A stretch of 64,000 nt of DNA. Source: Rubritepida flocculans DSM 14296 (GTDB taxonomy: Bacteria; Pseudomonadota; Alphaproteobacteria; Acetobacterales; Acetobacteraceae). Within the stretch, counting starts at the first letter, position 1; every line of letters starts with the position of its first letter. Position numbers and translations under genes: made by a program. Where the stretch lies: contig NZ_AUDH01000006.1 of NCBI RefSeq assembly GCF_000425365.1, positions 106,268 through 170,267 of the forward strand. The letters run 5' to 3'. The notes beneath the pieces were generated by a model. The model saw nothing but the letters and a program-made list of their open reading frames with translations, did not search any database and was not told where the DNA came from. Shown piece by piece: positions 51,144-58,796 of this stretch.

Positions 51144-52968
51144 GGCCCACCCCGTCGAAGAACAGATGGAGCGGCACCTTCACCGCCCGCGAGGTGCGCG
51201 GCCCGAAGCGCGCCGCCCCGGCCAGCACGGCGCCCGGGGCCTGCTCGAGAACGCCCTTCCAGGCGCCCGGCGCGCCCGGGCGGGCGGCCCAATGGGTGCG
51301 CTCGAAGAGCTTCGCCAGCAGCGGGTGGCTGTTCGCCACCGCCACATGGCCCAGCATCGGCCCGTCATTGTTCGCGTGCGCCGGCCCGTCCGGCTCGGCC
51401 CAGCGGCGGCGCAGCGGCCGGCCCTGCTCGTCGCAGACCGGCTCGAAGGCGATGCCGTGCCGCCGCAGCACGGATTGCGCGCGCTCGGCCTCCGCCGCGG
51501 TCGGCATGGTCCAGCCGCCCGTCTCCGGGTCGGGGCGGCGGCGGGCGAAGCTCGCCACCTCCAGCAGCTCGGCCACGCTCGTCTCCGCGCGCCCGCCCTC
51601 GTCGCGCAGCACGGTCGCGGCCAGCATCTCGATCAGGCGGAACCACTCGGGCCGCTCCTCCGCGCGGTCGGCCTGGGTGGCGTCCACCGTCATCTGCGCC
51701 CAGATGTCCAGGCTGTCGCTGTCGGGCGGCTCGTCCTGCTCGGCGATCCAGGCGAGGCCCAGCAGCACGGAATACTGATCGCCGTTGCGAGGGTCGCAGC
51801 CGCGCGCCATCAGCGCCTCGCGCCAGATGTGGCGCGTCTCCTCCCAGCGCGGCCAGCCGTCGATGGCGCGGCGCAGCAGCCGCCGGCCCAGCAGCTCCAG
51901 CGCCTCGCGGCGCAGCAGCGGCGGGGCGGAGCCGCGCGGCGGCTTGAGCATCTGCAGCACCGTGATGCGCGACTGGTCCTGGCTGGCGAGCGAGGGCTTC
52001 ACCACCGAGGCGCAGATGGCCGTGAAGCGCAGCGTCTGCTCGATCACCGCCTGGTCCACCGTGGCGCGCAGCGCGGTGCCGCCGGAGGAGGATTGGCGCA
52101 GCAGCTTCACCGTGTTGTTCAGGCCGCGGTTGTCCTCGCTGGGCTCGGTCTCGTCCAGGCAGACCGGCCGCGCGTCGTAGCCGAGCTTGGCGCGCAGCGC
52201 GGCGGCCGAGGCGTCCTCGGCGGCGAGCAGATAGTCGCCGCGCTGGAGCAGATGGCCCAGCATGTCCAGCAGCGTGCTCTTGCCCGAGCCGCGCGGGGCG
52301 ATCAGCCACAGATGCGGCCGCCAGTCGAGCGCCCCGCACAGCCAGGAGGCCATGACCCAGCCCAGCACCAGCCGCGGCGCGAGGCCCGGCACGGCCCAGT
52401 GCCAGTGATCCAGCAGCGCCAGCAGCTCGGCGGCCGGCCCCGCGGGCCCCGCCGCCTGCGCGTCCGGCGCCGGCCCCTTCCACTCCGGGCGCAGCGGATA
52501 GACACGCTCGCCCACCATCCCCGGCGCGCGCCGCTGCCCGCCCACCACCAGGTGCGAGCCCAGATGCAGGCGGAGATCCCCGTCCTCGCCGCGCCAGACG
52601 CCGCGGCCATGCACATTGTTCGAGGGCTCCCAGGCTCGGCCGCGCTCCTGCGCCTCGTTCACCAGGGCGCGCATCAGCACGTCGTTCTTGAAGTCGGTGG
52701 GCTCGCCGGTTTCCTTGTCGAAGGTCTTGGGGAAATGCTTGATGCACCAGTCGGTGCGTGGCGCGAACAGGGCGGAGAGCACGTTCTTCGAGTGCTGCTG
52801 CGCCTCGATGGCCATGATCTGCCCGATGGCGTTCAGGTAGTAGAACACCCGCCCGTCGCCGCCGAGCGGCAGAACGGGGCAGTCGGCCGGCAGGTGGCGG
52901 AAGCCGTTGGGCCGGCGTTCGCGCGCGTTGGCGAGCTGCTGGCGCAGCGGGTTGACGGTGGCGCTCAT
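51130..52968 (-). CDS. phage replication ATPase (helicase-like)
   Basis: A 612-residue protein. Walker A is WLIAPRGSGKSTLLDML near residue 225; PVCLDETEPSEDN nearby is the probable Walker B; a later SQDQSRITVLQML could be the sensor region. The first 200 residues (PVLPLGGDGRVFYYLNAIGQIMA) look like the N-terminal part of phage primase-helicase-like ATPases. It is encoded after the Toprim primase and HTH genes in the early part of the series, so it is probably the replicative helicase. The 3' end overlaps the next gene by 14 bp. Confidence 0.78.
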   Translation of the reverse strand: MSATVNPLRQQLANARERRPNGFRHLPADCPVLPLGGDGRVFYYLNAIGQIMAIEAQQHSKNVLSALFAPRTDWCIKHFPKTFDKETGEPTDFKNDVLMRALVNEAQERGRAWEPSNNVHGRGVWRGEDGDLRLHLGSHLVVGGQRRAPGMVGERVYPLRPEWKGPAPDAQAAGPAGPAAELLALLDHWHWAVPGLAPRLVLGWVMASWLCGALDWRPHLWLIAPRGSGKSTLLDMLGHLLQRGDYLLAAEDASAAALRAKLGYDARPVCLDETEPSEDNRGLNNTVKLLRQSSSGGTALRATVDQAVIEQTLRFTAICASVVKPSLASQDQSRITVLQMLKPPRGSAPPLLRREALELLGRRLLRRAIDGWPRWEETRHIWREALMARGCDPRNGDQYSVLLGLAWIAEQDEPPDSDSLDIWAQMTVDATQADRAEERPEWFRLIEMLAATVLRDEGGRAETSVAELLEVASFARRRPDPETGGWTMPTAAEAERAQSVLRRHGIAFEPVCDEQGRPLRRRWAEPDGPAHANNDGPMLGHVAVANSHPLLAKLFERTHWAARPGAPGAWKGVLEQAPGAVLAGAARFGPRTSRAVKVPLHLFFDGVGHDGE

Positions 52969-53432
52969 GCCATGGGCCTCCCGGACGGGGTGCGGCGGGC
53001 GACGAAGGGCGGCAGCCCGTGGCGCAGCCGCAGCCGCGCGGCCTCGCGCAGCGCGCCCTCGTCGGTGAGCTGCGCGATGCGCGCCATGGCCTCCTGGTGG
53101 CGCAGCCCGTGCCGCAGCCATTCCTCGTAGAGCCAGTCGCGCGCGAGCTCGCCGTCGCCCGGCTCCGGCCGCAGGGCGGAGAGGTCGAAGGGCATGGGCG
53201 GGGCGGGCAGGCCGCTGGGCCTGGCGCGGCGCAGTTCGTCGGGCACGGGCGCGCTTTCGGCCAGCCAGGCGCGCACGCGCTCGCGGATGCGGGGTGCGGA
53301 GGCGCCGCCGGCCCAGCCGGTCAGGCTGCTCGAGGTGACATCGAGCAGCTTCGCCAGCGTCGCCCAGGTCACGCCGGCCTGTTTCCGGCGCGCCTTCAGC
53401 GCGGCGCGCAGCGCGTCCTCGTCTTCGCTCAT
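52965..53432 (-). CDS. phage protein with helix-turn-helix
   Basis: A 155-residue protein. Residues 18-50 (VTWATLAKLLDVTSSSLTGWAGGASAPRIRERVRAW) are an XRE-like helix-turn-helix. The rest is helical (RDWLYEEWLRHGLRHQEAMARIAQL). It may regulate early genes or bind the replication origin. ATGA overlaps on both sides. The start at 53432 is preferred over MGEAMSEDED at 53444 because of the overlap. Confidence 0.7.
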   Translation of the reverse strand: MSEDEDALRAALKARRKQAGVTWATLAKLLDVTSSSLTGWAGGASAPRIRERVRAWLAESAPVPDELRRARPSGLPAPPMPFDLSALRPEPGDGELARDWLYEEWLRHGLRHQEAMARIAQLTDEGALREAARLRLRHGLPPFVARRTPSGRPMA

Positions 53433-53821
53433 CGCCTCCCCCATGCCGCCTCTCGCGGCCGTTGCGGCGCGACGATGCCGCGCGCCACCAGCGCCTCGCC
53501 CAGCGCCGCCATGGCCGCGCGCCAGGCGCGCCAGTCCTTCTCCTCGCCCAGCATCGCGGGCGATGGGCTGCGCTGCGCGTCGCCATAGCGGCGCAGCACC
53601 CGCGCCTGGTCGAGCGTCAGCCGCCCCGCTCGGTGCAGCCGGTCGAGCTGGTTGAGGATGTCGTCCGGCGTGCAGGGCCGCTCGACGCCGCCCTCGCCGA
53701 GATCGGCCCGCGGCGGCCGCCCGTCCCGCCGGGCGATGAGCTGGGCGGCGCACCACAGCCAGGCTGCCTCCGCCGAGCGGAAGAGGCGCACGCCGCGCCG
53801 CGTCTGGGCCGCCGCGCTCAC
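53429..53821 (-). CDS. conserved phage early protein of unknown function
   Basis: A 130-residue protein starting GTG (GTGA overlap). SAEAAWLWCAAQLIARRDG and PCTPDDILNQLDRLHRAGRLTLDQARVLRRYG are well-formed helices. I recall this pattern in alphaproteobacterial proteins with DNA-related context but cannot name the family. It sits between a 118-residue protein and the HTH gene in the replication cluster. Confidence 0.65.
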   Translation of the reverse strand: MSAAAQTRRGVRLFRSAEAAWLWCAAQLIARRDGRPPRADLGEGGVERPCTPDDILNQLDRLHRAGRLTLDQARVLRRYGDAQRSPSPAMLGEEKDWRAWRAAMAALGEALVARGIVAPQRPREAAWGRR

Positions 53822-54174
53822 GACGCGCCCCCGCCGCCGCCCATCAGGAGACCCTCCTTGCGCTGTCGCCGCTCGGCGAGCGCTTCGGCGACCTGGTGCG
53901 ACGGCCCCCGCCGCAGCGCCTCCGCACGCACCAGCTCCGGATCGACGCCGACAACCCAGCACCAGTTGCACCGCGCCTCCATCCATCCGCCCGCGGTTGC
54001 GGTCAGGAATTCCCATGCCTCGAGCTGTTCCGCCTTCGTCGCGCTGGACCGCGCGCGCTTCCGCTCGACCGGCTCGCCCGGCGGAGCCGTGGCCCGCGGC
54101 TCACAGCCATCGCGGAACGCCTGCGCGACGACCGCCGCCGCGAGCTCCGCACAGGCCAAGGCTTGGCCGCTCAC
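53818..54174 (-). CDS. phage early protein of unknown function
   Basis: A 118-residue protein starting GTG, overlapping the primase stop by GTGA. Arg/Lys-rich centre (VERKRARSSATKAEQLEAWEFLTA) and CNWCW in the second half; the two cysteines two residues apart could bind metal but no full zinc motif is evident. Ends with a glycine run. Function unknown. Confidence 0.6.
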   Translation of the reverse strand: MSGQALACAELAAAVVAQAFRDGCEPRATAPPGEPVERKRARSSATKAEQLEAWEFLTATAGGWMEARCNWCWVVGVDPELVRAEALRRGPSHQVAEALAERRQRKEGLLMGGGGGAS

Positions 54175-55235
54175 GCCCCCCTCCTTGCGGCGCGCGCCGC
54201 GCCGGCGAGCTGGGCCATGTGCCAGGCGTTGAAGTCCTTGAAGCCCTCGGGCGGCTTCACCTCGCGCACGCTGCGCCCTTCCGCGAGCCAGCGGTCCGAG
54301 GCGGCTTCCACCGCGCGCTGCGGCGCGGGGTTGTCGCCGTCGCGGTCGCGCACCAGCACGATGTCGCGAAAGCGCTCGGGCAGGGCCAGGTCGCGCAGAT
54401 TGCCCGCCGCCACATAGGCCGCCACGCGCCATTCCGGCATGTGCAGCGCGATGGTCAGTCCATCCTCGATGCCCTCGCAGAGCGCGAGCGTGTCCTCCTC
54501 CGGCGCCTCGGCCCATGGCCGCCCGGACCGGCCGCGATGCAGCGGGATCACGCCGCCCTTCATCGGCCCCAGCACCTTCTTGGCCGCCTTGATGGGCGCC
54601 TTGGTCCAGCGGCCCGCGGGCCCCGGCGCGAGGAAGGTGCGGTGGCAGGCCACCACCTTCCCCTCGCGCAGGATGGCCGCGAGCATGGCCGGCGCGTTGA
54701 TGCGCCGCTCCGCGCACCACACGTCGGGGCGGAAGCGCAGCGCGCCCGGCGCGCGGCCGAGATCAGCGAGCCCCACGCCCCTCCCCTCGATGTAGGCCGC
54801 GGCCGGCGTGCCCGCGATCAGCCGGCCGCCATGCCACAGCGCCCGCGCGCTCTGCCGGCGCTCCTCGTCCTCGCGCGCCGCCTCCGCGCGCGGCGGCGGG
54901 GGCGGCGGCGCGCGCCCCTCCCCGGCCGCCCGGTCGGAGAGGCCGAGCCAGTGCCGCGCCCAGATGAGCGCCTCGCGCAGATCGCCGCCGAAGCGCGCCG
55001 CGGCCACCAGGTCCAGCGCATCCCCGCCCTCGCCGCCCGCGAAATCCTTCCACACGCCGCGGCGCGGCTCGCGCAGCCGGATGCCGAGCGAACAGCCCTG
55101 CTCGCCCGCCAGGCTGCCCACGCGCCATTCGTGCCCGTGCCGCCGCCCGGCCGGGAAGAGTTCGGCGGCGAGGCTCTCGATGCGCTCGGCTAGCATGGCC
55201 GAGATGTCCGAGACCGAGTGCAGATGCCGCCTCAT
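54171..55235 (-). CDS. Toprim-domain DNA primase
   Basis: A 354-residue phage primase. The N-terminal part (HEWRVGSLAGEQGCSLGIRL, then GVWKDFAGGEGGDALDLV) resembles the CHC2-type/phage primase N-terminal domain without a complete zinc set. Toprim follows: TLALCEGIEDGLTIAL supplies the conserved Glu, and IVLVRDRDGDNPAPQRAVE the DxD. It ends with the helical VKPPEGFKDFNAWHM motif common in these proteins. It should make RNA primers for prophage replication with the downstream ATPase. Start at 55235 overlaps the preceding stop. Confidence 0.88.
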   Translation of the reverse strand: MRRHLHSVSDISAMLAERIESLAAELFPAGRRHGHEWRVGSLAGEQGCSLGIRLREPRRGVWKDFAGGEGGDALDLVAAARFGGDLREALIWARHWLGLSDRAAGEGRAPPPPPPRAEAAREDEERRQSARALWHGGRLIAGTPAAAYIEGRGVGLADLGRAPGALRFRPDVWCAERRINAPAMLAAILREGKVVACHRTFLAPGPAGRWTKAPIKAAKKVLGPMKGGVIPLHRGRSGRPWAEAPEEDTLALCEGIEDGLTIALHMPEWRVAAYVAAGNLRDLALPERFRDIVLVRDRDGDNPAPQRAVEAASDRWLAEGRSVREVKPPEGFKDFNAWHMAQLAGAARAARRGA

Positions 55236-55501
55236 CCCCCGCCCCCCTCAGCCGTCGTGCCGGGCCCGAGCGCGCCCCACCCTTCCGACGCCCTGGCGAT
55301 CGAGCCGCCAGAGGCGGCGGCGCGGCCGCCGGGCGCGGCCGGGGGGTGGGCGGGGGCGCCCCCCGGGGGGGTCCGCCCGACCGCGCCGCCCGGCGGCAGG
55401 GCGAGCCGCGGCTGACTGGCGATCAGCGGCTCACCCACCCGCAACCCCTTGCGCCGCCTCGCGAAGCGCGCCCGCGTCCAACTCGCCCGCGTCCAACTCA
55501 T
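55232..55501 (-). CDS. small basic phage ORF, uncertain
   Basis: An 89-residue frame beginning MSWTRASWTRARFARRRKGL, where a 15-bp unit is repeated, then a proline/glycine-rich tail. The composition is low-complexity and the only support is the ATGA overlap with the upstream gene and overlap with the primase start. It may be a real DNA-binding tail protein or a spurious frame. Confidence 0.4.
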   Translation of the reverse strand: MSWTRASWTRARFARRRKGLRVGEPLIASQPRLALPPGGAVGRTPPGGAPAHPPAAPGGRAAASGGSIARASEGWGALGPGTTAEGGGG

Positions 55502-56037
55502 GCGCCGTCGCCCTCGCCAAGGCCTTGATCCGCCTGGATCTTGAGCTGCGCCGCGAGACCAGGCGTGGCCACCAGGTTCACCACCACCGGCGCGGCCTGG
55601 TCGCCGCGCGCCGCCTGGGGCGCCTTGCCCCAGAGCCGGTCCATCACCTCGCGGTCCGCCTCCTGCTGGAGCCGCGCGGCCTCGATGCCCGTGCAGCCGA
55701 GCTGCCGCGCCAGCTCGGCGGTCGGCATGGCGGCCCGCTCGGCCATCCGCACCAGCGGCACGCCGTAGAGCCGCAGGATGAGGGCCTTCGCGCCCTCCGC
55801 CACGCGCTCGGCCACCGGCAGGCCGCGATGCGCGTCCCCCAGCGCCGCCTCGATCTCCCCGAGCTGCCGCTCGGCCTCGGCCGCCATGGCCAGGCGCAGC
55901 GGCGCCATCTCCGCCTCGCGCCGCTCGAGCTCCCGCTGCGCCTTGAGCCGCGCCCGCCGCCGCCGCTGGCGCTCCGCCGCGGAGAGCGGCCCTTCGGACC
56001 CCTCGGCGGGTGTTACGCCTGTCACGCCCCCCGTCAC
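55498..56037 (-). CDS. phage DNA-binding-type early protein, possible small terminase
   Basis: A 179-residue protein starting GTG at 56037. LSAAERQRRRRARLKAQRELERREAEM is a basic coiled segment; AALGDAHRGLPVAERVAEGAKALILRLYG and MPTAELARQLGCTGIEAARLQQEADREVMDRLWG are helical, the latter with HTH character. It could be a small terminase or an initiator; position in the replication cluster favours the latter. Its first codons overlap the symmetric TGTYACG repeat cluster. Confidence 0.6.
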   Translation of the reverse strand: MTGGVTGVTPAEGSEGPLSAAERQRRRRARLKAQRELERREAEMAPLRLAMAAEAERQLGEIEAALGDAHRGLPVAERVAEGAKALILRLYGVPLVRMAERAAMPTAELARQLGCTGIEAARLQQEADREVMDRLWGKAPQAARGDQAAPVVVNLVATPGLAAQLKIQADQGLGEGDGA

Positions 56038-56208
56038 AGAGAACCCCCTGTCCCACCTAGGAAATCTCTCACTGTCACGGTGTTACGCATGGGAGCCTCA
56101 TGCGCGCGCCCGCGCACGTGAGACGAGATCGCGTAACAGCGTGACAACCGGCGAAAATCGAGCGGTCTCAAGGGCTTGCGCGCAACTTGGAGCGTGACAT
56201 GCGTAACA
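56011..56208. repeat. two-fold symmetric cluster of TGTYACG elements
   Basis: Eight TGTTACGC/TGTCACG elements. Those at 56011 and 56020 (period 9) and at 56073 and 56081 (period 8) face right; mirror copies lie at 56131-56146 and 56191-56208 on the other strand. All reflect about 56109.5, to the base. The 3' end of the cluster lies over the start of the 179-residue gene. Possible roles are iterons of a replication origin or a multi-site operator. Confidence 0.8.
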
Positions 56209-56424
56209 TCGCGCAAGCCCCTGATTTCCCAGGAAACACGCCGCGCAAGCCCGCGCCGCACCCCCCGCCAGAGGCGGCCTGCGGCGATGGATGGCTTCTA
56301 GGTTGGGGGCCGGGGCGAGGGGCGCGCAGACGCGCGCCGGCCGCGCCGACGCGGGCCGGGCCGGAGCGCGTGACGGCGCGGCGCGGAGCCTCGGTCACGG
56401 TCGCGCACTCTTCGGTGAAGATGC
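56038..56424 (-). other. early leader region with the symmetric repeats and weak ORFs
   Basis: About 390 bp between the Cro-like gene and the 179-residue gene. Open frames exist: 56168-56428 (86 codons, ATGA overlap with the Cro-like stop) and 56034-56261 (GTG start, GTGA overlap with the next gene). Both are low-complexity and cross the repeat cluster. Each could be real by the overlap rule of this phage. I see no other feature. Confidence 0.35.
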
Positions 56425-56676
56425 TCATGCCGCGGCCTCGGGCTGCGATGCCGGCGCGCGCTCGATGAGCTCGAGCCCCTCCGCCCCGGGCGGCCGCCAG
56501 GCCAGGCCGGCGGCGCGCGCCATGCGCCAGAGCGTCAGCCAGTGGCGCGCCGGGATTTCGTTGCGCACCTGCCAAGACCCGACAGCGCTGATGGTCACGC
56601 CACAGGCGCGCGCCACCCGCGTCGGCCCGCCGAGCTGGCGGAGCATATCGGCCACCAAAATGGTTTCGCGCGTCAT
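56425..56676 (-). CDS. Cro-like (YdaS-type) helix-turn-helix regulator
   Basis: An 83-residue protein. VADMLRQLGGPTRVARACGVTISAVGSWQVRNEIPARHWLTLWRMA is a compact HTH of the YdaS/Cro type, followed by RPPGAEGLELIERAP. It is divergent from the repressor gene across a 53-bp switch that contains a palindromic operator, and it is the first gene of the leftward lytic series, so it should act like Cro in the lysis-lysogeny decision. Confidence 0.85.
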   Translation of the reverse strand: MTRETILVADMLRQLGGPTRVARACGVTISAVGSWQVRNEIPARHWLTLWRMARAAGLAWRPPGAEGLELIERAPASQPEAAA

Positions 56677-56690
56677 CGCGCGCAGGGTAG

Positions 56691-56705
56691 AACGGCTTAG
56701 CCGTA
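56691..56705. promoter_or_regulatory. operator-like palindrome in the divergent switch
   Basis: AACGGCTTAGCCGTA, palindromic apart from its first base, lies between the Cro-like gene (start 56676) and the repressor gene (GTG 56730). Two further copies are at 57095-57109 and 57128-57142. The site is placed to repress leftward lytic transcription. Confidence 0.75.
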
Positions 56706-56729
56706 GTTAGTCAAGACGGGAGAAGCAAC

Positions 56730-57104
56730 GTGACCATCATCGTGAAAGGCCCGCACTCATGGTTCATGCCGAAAACACTTCGAGCCTCCGAACAAAAGAC
56801 CCGCGCCGGGGCCCGGCTCCGCGCCGCTCGGCTGGCCCTTGGTCTGACACAAGCCACCATCGCCCGCGCTTGCGGCATTAGCCCTCAGGCTTGGAGCGGC
56901 TGGGAGCGCGGGGACGACATGCCCGACCCGGCCGTGATCGCGCGCGCGTTCCCCGCCTTCGGCATCACGCCAGACTGGGTGTTCCTGGGGCTTCTCTCGT
57001 CAACGCCGTCGGCGTTGGCGGCCGAGCTGCGGGCACGTGCCGGCGAGTTGCTGTTCGGCGCCGACGATACTTCGCCCCCGCCAAATTCCGAAGATACGGC
57101 TTAG
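56730..57104 (+). CDS. XRE-family phage repressor (CI-like)
   Basis: A 124-residue HTH protein. ARLRAARLALGLTQATIARACGISPQAWSGWERGDDMPDPAVIARAFPAF is a clear XRE domain; FGITPDWVFLG follows. There is no LexA-type peptidase domain, so induction would not use RecA cleavage. It starts with GTG at 56730; MPKTLRASEQ at 56766 is an alternative. It is divergent from the Cro-like gene. Its last codons form part of a second palindrome, suggesting autoregulation or control of the next genes. Confidence 0.85.
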   Translation: MTIIVKGPHSWFMPKTLRASEQKTRAGARLRAARLALGLTQATIARACGISPQAWSGWERGDDMPDPAVIARAFPAFGITPDWVFLGLLSSTPSALAAELRARAGELLFGADDTSPPPNSEDTA

Positions 57105-57109
57105 CCGCA
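57095..57109. promoter_or_regulatory. operator-like palindrome overlapping the repressor stop
   Basis: TACGGCTTAGCCGCA matches the switch palindrome in 13 of 15 positions. It covers the repressor stop (TAG 57102-57104) and precedes the small-gene chain from 57182. Confidence 0.65.
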
Positions 57110-57127
57110 TTTTCTCATTGCAGGAAC

Positions 57128-57142
57128 TACGGCTTTGCCGTA
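57128..57142. promoter_or_regulatory. operator-like perfect palindrome upstream of the small-gene chain
   Basis: TACGGCTTTGCCGTA is perfectly palindromic around its centre. It lies 39 bp upstream of the 57182 start, which has a strong GGAGGAGGAGGAGA ribosome site at 57166-57179. This arrangement would control the rightward chain. Confidence 0.7.
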
Positions 57143-57181
57143 GCCTCCCCTCCATCCCGCACCCGGGAGGAGGAGGAGAAG

Positions 57182-57400
57182 ATGCTGAGCGACCGTCTCG
57201 AGGCCATGGCCTCGCACTTCCGCGCCTGGGCCGAGCAGGCCCAGCCGCTCGAACTCAACCAGCGCGTCTCCGCGCTCATCGCCGCGCAGCTCGCCGACGC
57301 CGCCGGCCAGGCGCGCGCGCTGGAAGGCCGGCCCGTGCCGCCGCCCGCGCGCGGCGAGCTGCCTGCGGGCGTGATCCCCTTCCGCCGGCGGGCGGCATGA
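57182..57400 (+). CDS. small phage protein, first of a coupled chain
   Basis: A 72-residue helical protein (MLSDRLEAMASHFRAWAEQAQPLELNQRVSALIAAQLADA...GVIPFRRRAA). A strong Shine-Dalgarno run precedes it. No family recognised. It is the first of several tiny rightward genes between the repressor and integrase; stop overlaps the next ATG by ATGA. Confidence 0.65.
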   Translation: MLSDRLEAMASHFRAWAEQAQPLELNQRVSALIAAQLADAAGQARALEGRPVPPPARGELPAGVIPFRRRAA

Positions 57401-57627
57401 GCACCCCCCGCCTCACCGGCCCCATGCGGGCCGCACTCTGGCGGCTGCCGCCGGCCTATGCCGCGCCGCAGCCCCGGCCGCGCTACGTCCACAAGGCCAC
57501 CATGGCCCGGCTGCTCGCCGAGGGGCTGGCCGAGGAGATCGCCCCCGGCCTCTACCGCCGCACCGCGCTCGCGCACCGCGCCGAGCTGCTGGCGGCCCCC
57601 GCCAGCCAGCCGGAGAACGCCGCATGA
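57397..57627 (+). CDS. small phage protein with winged-helix-like C-terminus
   Basis: A 76-residue protein (MSTPRLTGPMRAALWRLPPAYAA...HKATMARLLAEGLAEEIAPGLYRRTALAHRAEL). The second half has a helix-strand pattern that resembles a small winged helix, but no family match is certain. ATGA overlaps on both sides. Confidence 0.6.
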   Translation: MSTPRLTGPMRAALWRLPPAYAAPQPRPRYVHKATMARLLAEGLAEEIAPGLYRRTALAHRAELLAAPASQPENAA

Positions 57628-57884
57628 GCGAGGAGATTTCGCCGGATGATCCGGCCGCGCCGCGCGTGATCCGCTCCGAGCAGCGGCTCTTCGCGTCGGC
57701 CAGCATCACGGACGCGCTGGCGCAGACGGTGCATCAGCTCGCCGCCGTCTTTGCGGAGAACATCCCGGACTTCGTGGCTTCTCGCCGCGAGAACATGCTG
57801 CACGCTGAAGCGCGCACGAACAGCGCGCGCTTCGGCGCCTTCGTCTTCACCCTGACCCTGCATCGCGAGGAGCCCGAGGCATGA
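57624..57884 (+). CDS. small phage protein of unknown function
   Basis: An 86-residue protein (MSEEISPDDPAAPRVIRSEQ; ITDALAQTVHQLAAVFAENIPDF; ARFGAFVFTLTLHREEPEA). It has a central helix and a terminal strand pair. No family recognised. ATGA overlaps on both sides. Confidence 0.6.
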   Translation: MSEEISPDDPAAPRVIRSEQRLFASASITDALAQTVHQLAAVFAENIPDFVASRRENMLHAEARTNSARFGAFVFTLTLHREEPEA

Positions 57885-58186
57885 CGCCCGTGGAAATGGA
57901 AACGCTGGACGCCTGCGCCGCGGACACCGTGGCGCTGCGCGAGGCGCTGCTGCGGATCGCCGATCTGTCCAAGACCCTCTCGGAGATCGAGCCGGCCGAG
58001 GAGGGCGCGATGCTCCGCGCCAAGGTCCAGATGCCGGGGCAAGAGCGCTGGCTGCACCTGCCGGTCTCCTCGCTTGAGGTGACGGCGCGGCTTCGCGTCG
58101 AGATGCAGGCCCGGCTGCGGGACGCGCGCGCGCTGGCGCGCCGCCTCGCGGCCAATCTCCAGGCGCTGGAAGGGGAGGCGGAGTGA
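57881..58186 (+). CDS. small helical phage protein
   Basis: A 101-residue, mostly helical protein (TVALREALLRIADLSKTLSEI; LEVTARLRVEMQARLRDARALARRLAANLQAL). WLHLPVSSLEV in the middle is a short strand. It may dimerise by coiled coil. No family. Part of the coupled chain. Confidence 0.6.
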   Translation: MTPVEMETLDACAADTVALREALLRIADLSKTLSEIEPAEEGAMLRAKVQMPGQERWLHLPVSSLEVTARLRVEMQARLRDARALARRLAANLQALEGEAE

Positions 58187-58596
58187 TGCCGTTCGAGCTT
58201 GTGCCCCAGGCGGCGGCCGACCGGACGCCGCGCCTGCGCGTCTCGCTCGGCGGCTTCGCCAAGGGCCGCAGCGCGCGGTGTCTCTCCGTGGTCCTGCACC
58301 CCGAGCTGCTGGCCCGGCTCGGCTGGAGCTTCGAGGACCGGATCGGCCTGCGCGTGGGCCATGGCCGCGATCTCGGCAAGGTCCAGCTCTTCCAGCACCC
58401 CGCGGGCGCGCGGCTCGGCTGCATGCCGGGCAGCGCCCTGGGCCTTCTGCGCCTGCGGCCCGGCGAGATGCTGGGCGCGCTGGAGGCGCCGAGCGCGCCG
58501 GCCGAGCACGACGTGGTGCGCGGCGAGCTGCACGTCATCCTGCCCTGGGCCGATCTGGAGGAGGCGCTGCGCGAAGCCGGCGCCTGGGCGGCGTGA
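58186..58596 (+). CDS. phage protein of unknown function, beta-rich
   Basis: A 136-residue protein (MPFELVPQAAADRTPRLRVSLGGFAKGRSARCLSVVLHPELLARLG; DRIGLRVGHGRDLGKVQLFQHPAGARLG). Alternating strands and glycine turns are seen; no named family. It starts at ATG 58186 overlapping the preceding TGA; GTG 58183 is possible. Confidence 0.6.
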   Translation: MPFELVPQAAADRTPRLRVSLGGFAKGRSARCLSVVLHPELLARLGWSFEDRIGLRVGHGRDLGKVQLFQHPAGARLGCMPGSALGLLRLRPGEMLGALEAPSAPAEHDVVRGELHVILPWADLEEALREAGAWAA

Positions 58597-58796
58597 CGGT
58601 GGCGGGCGGGCTGCTGGCCCTGGCGCTGCTGGCGGCGGGGCTGGCCTGTCTGGTGGTGGCCGCGCTCGGCCTCTACCTGGCCGCGGATGCGGAGGTGCGC
58701 GCACGCCAGCGCCACGCCTCGGGCGTGGTGGCGGCGGGGGCGCTGATGGGGCTCGGCGGCGTGGTGGCCGCCATAATGCGGGTGCTGGGGCCATGA
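58593..58796 (+). CDS. small membrane protein
   Basis: A 67-residue protein with two hydrophobic helices: LLALALLAAGLACLVVAALGLYLA and VVAAGALMGLGGVVAAIM, separated by a short charged loop (EVRARQRHAS). Starts with GTG, overlapped with the preceding gene (GTGA). In a lysogeny arm, a superinfection-exclusion role is a reasonable but untested guess. Confidence 0.6.
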   Translation: MTVAGGLLALALLAAGLACLVVAALGLYLAADAEVRARQRHASGVVAAGALMGLGGVVAAIMRVLGP

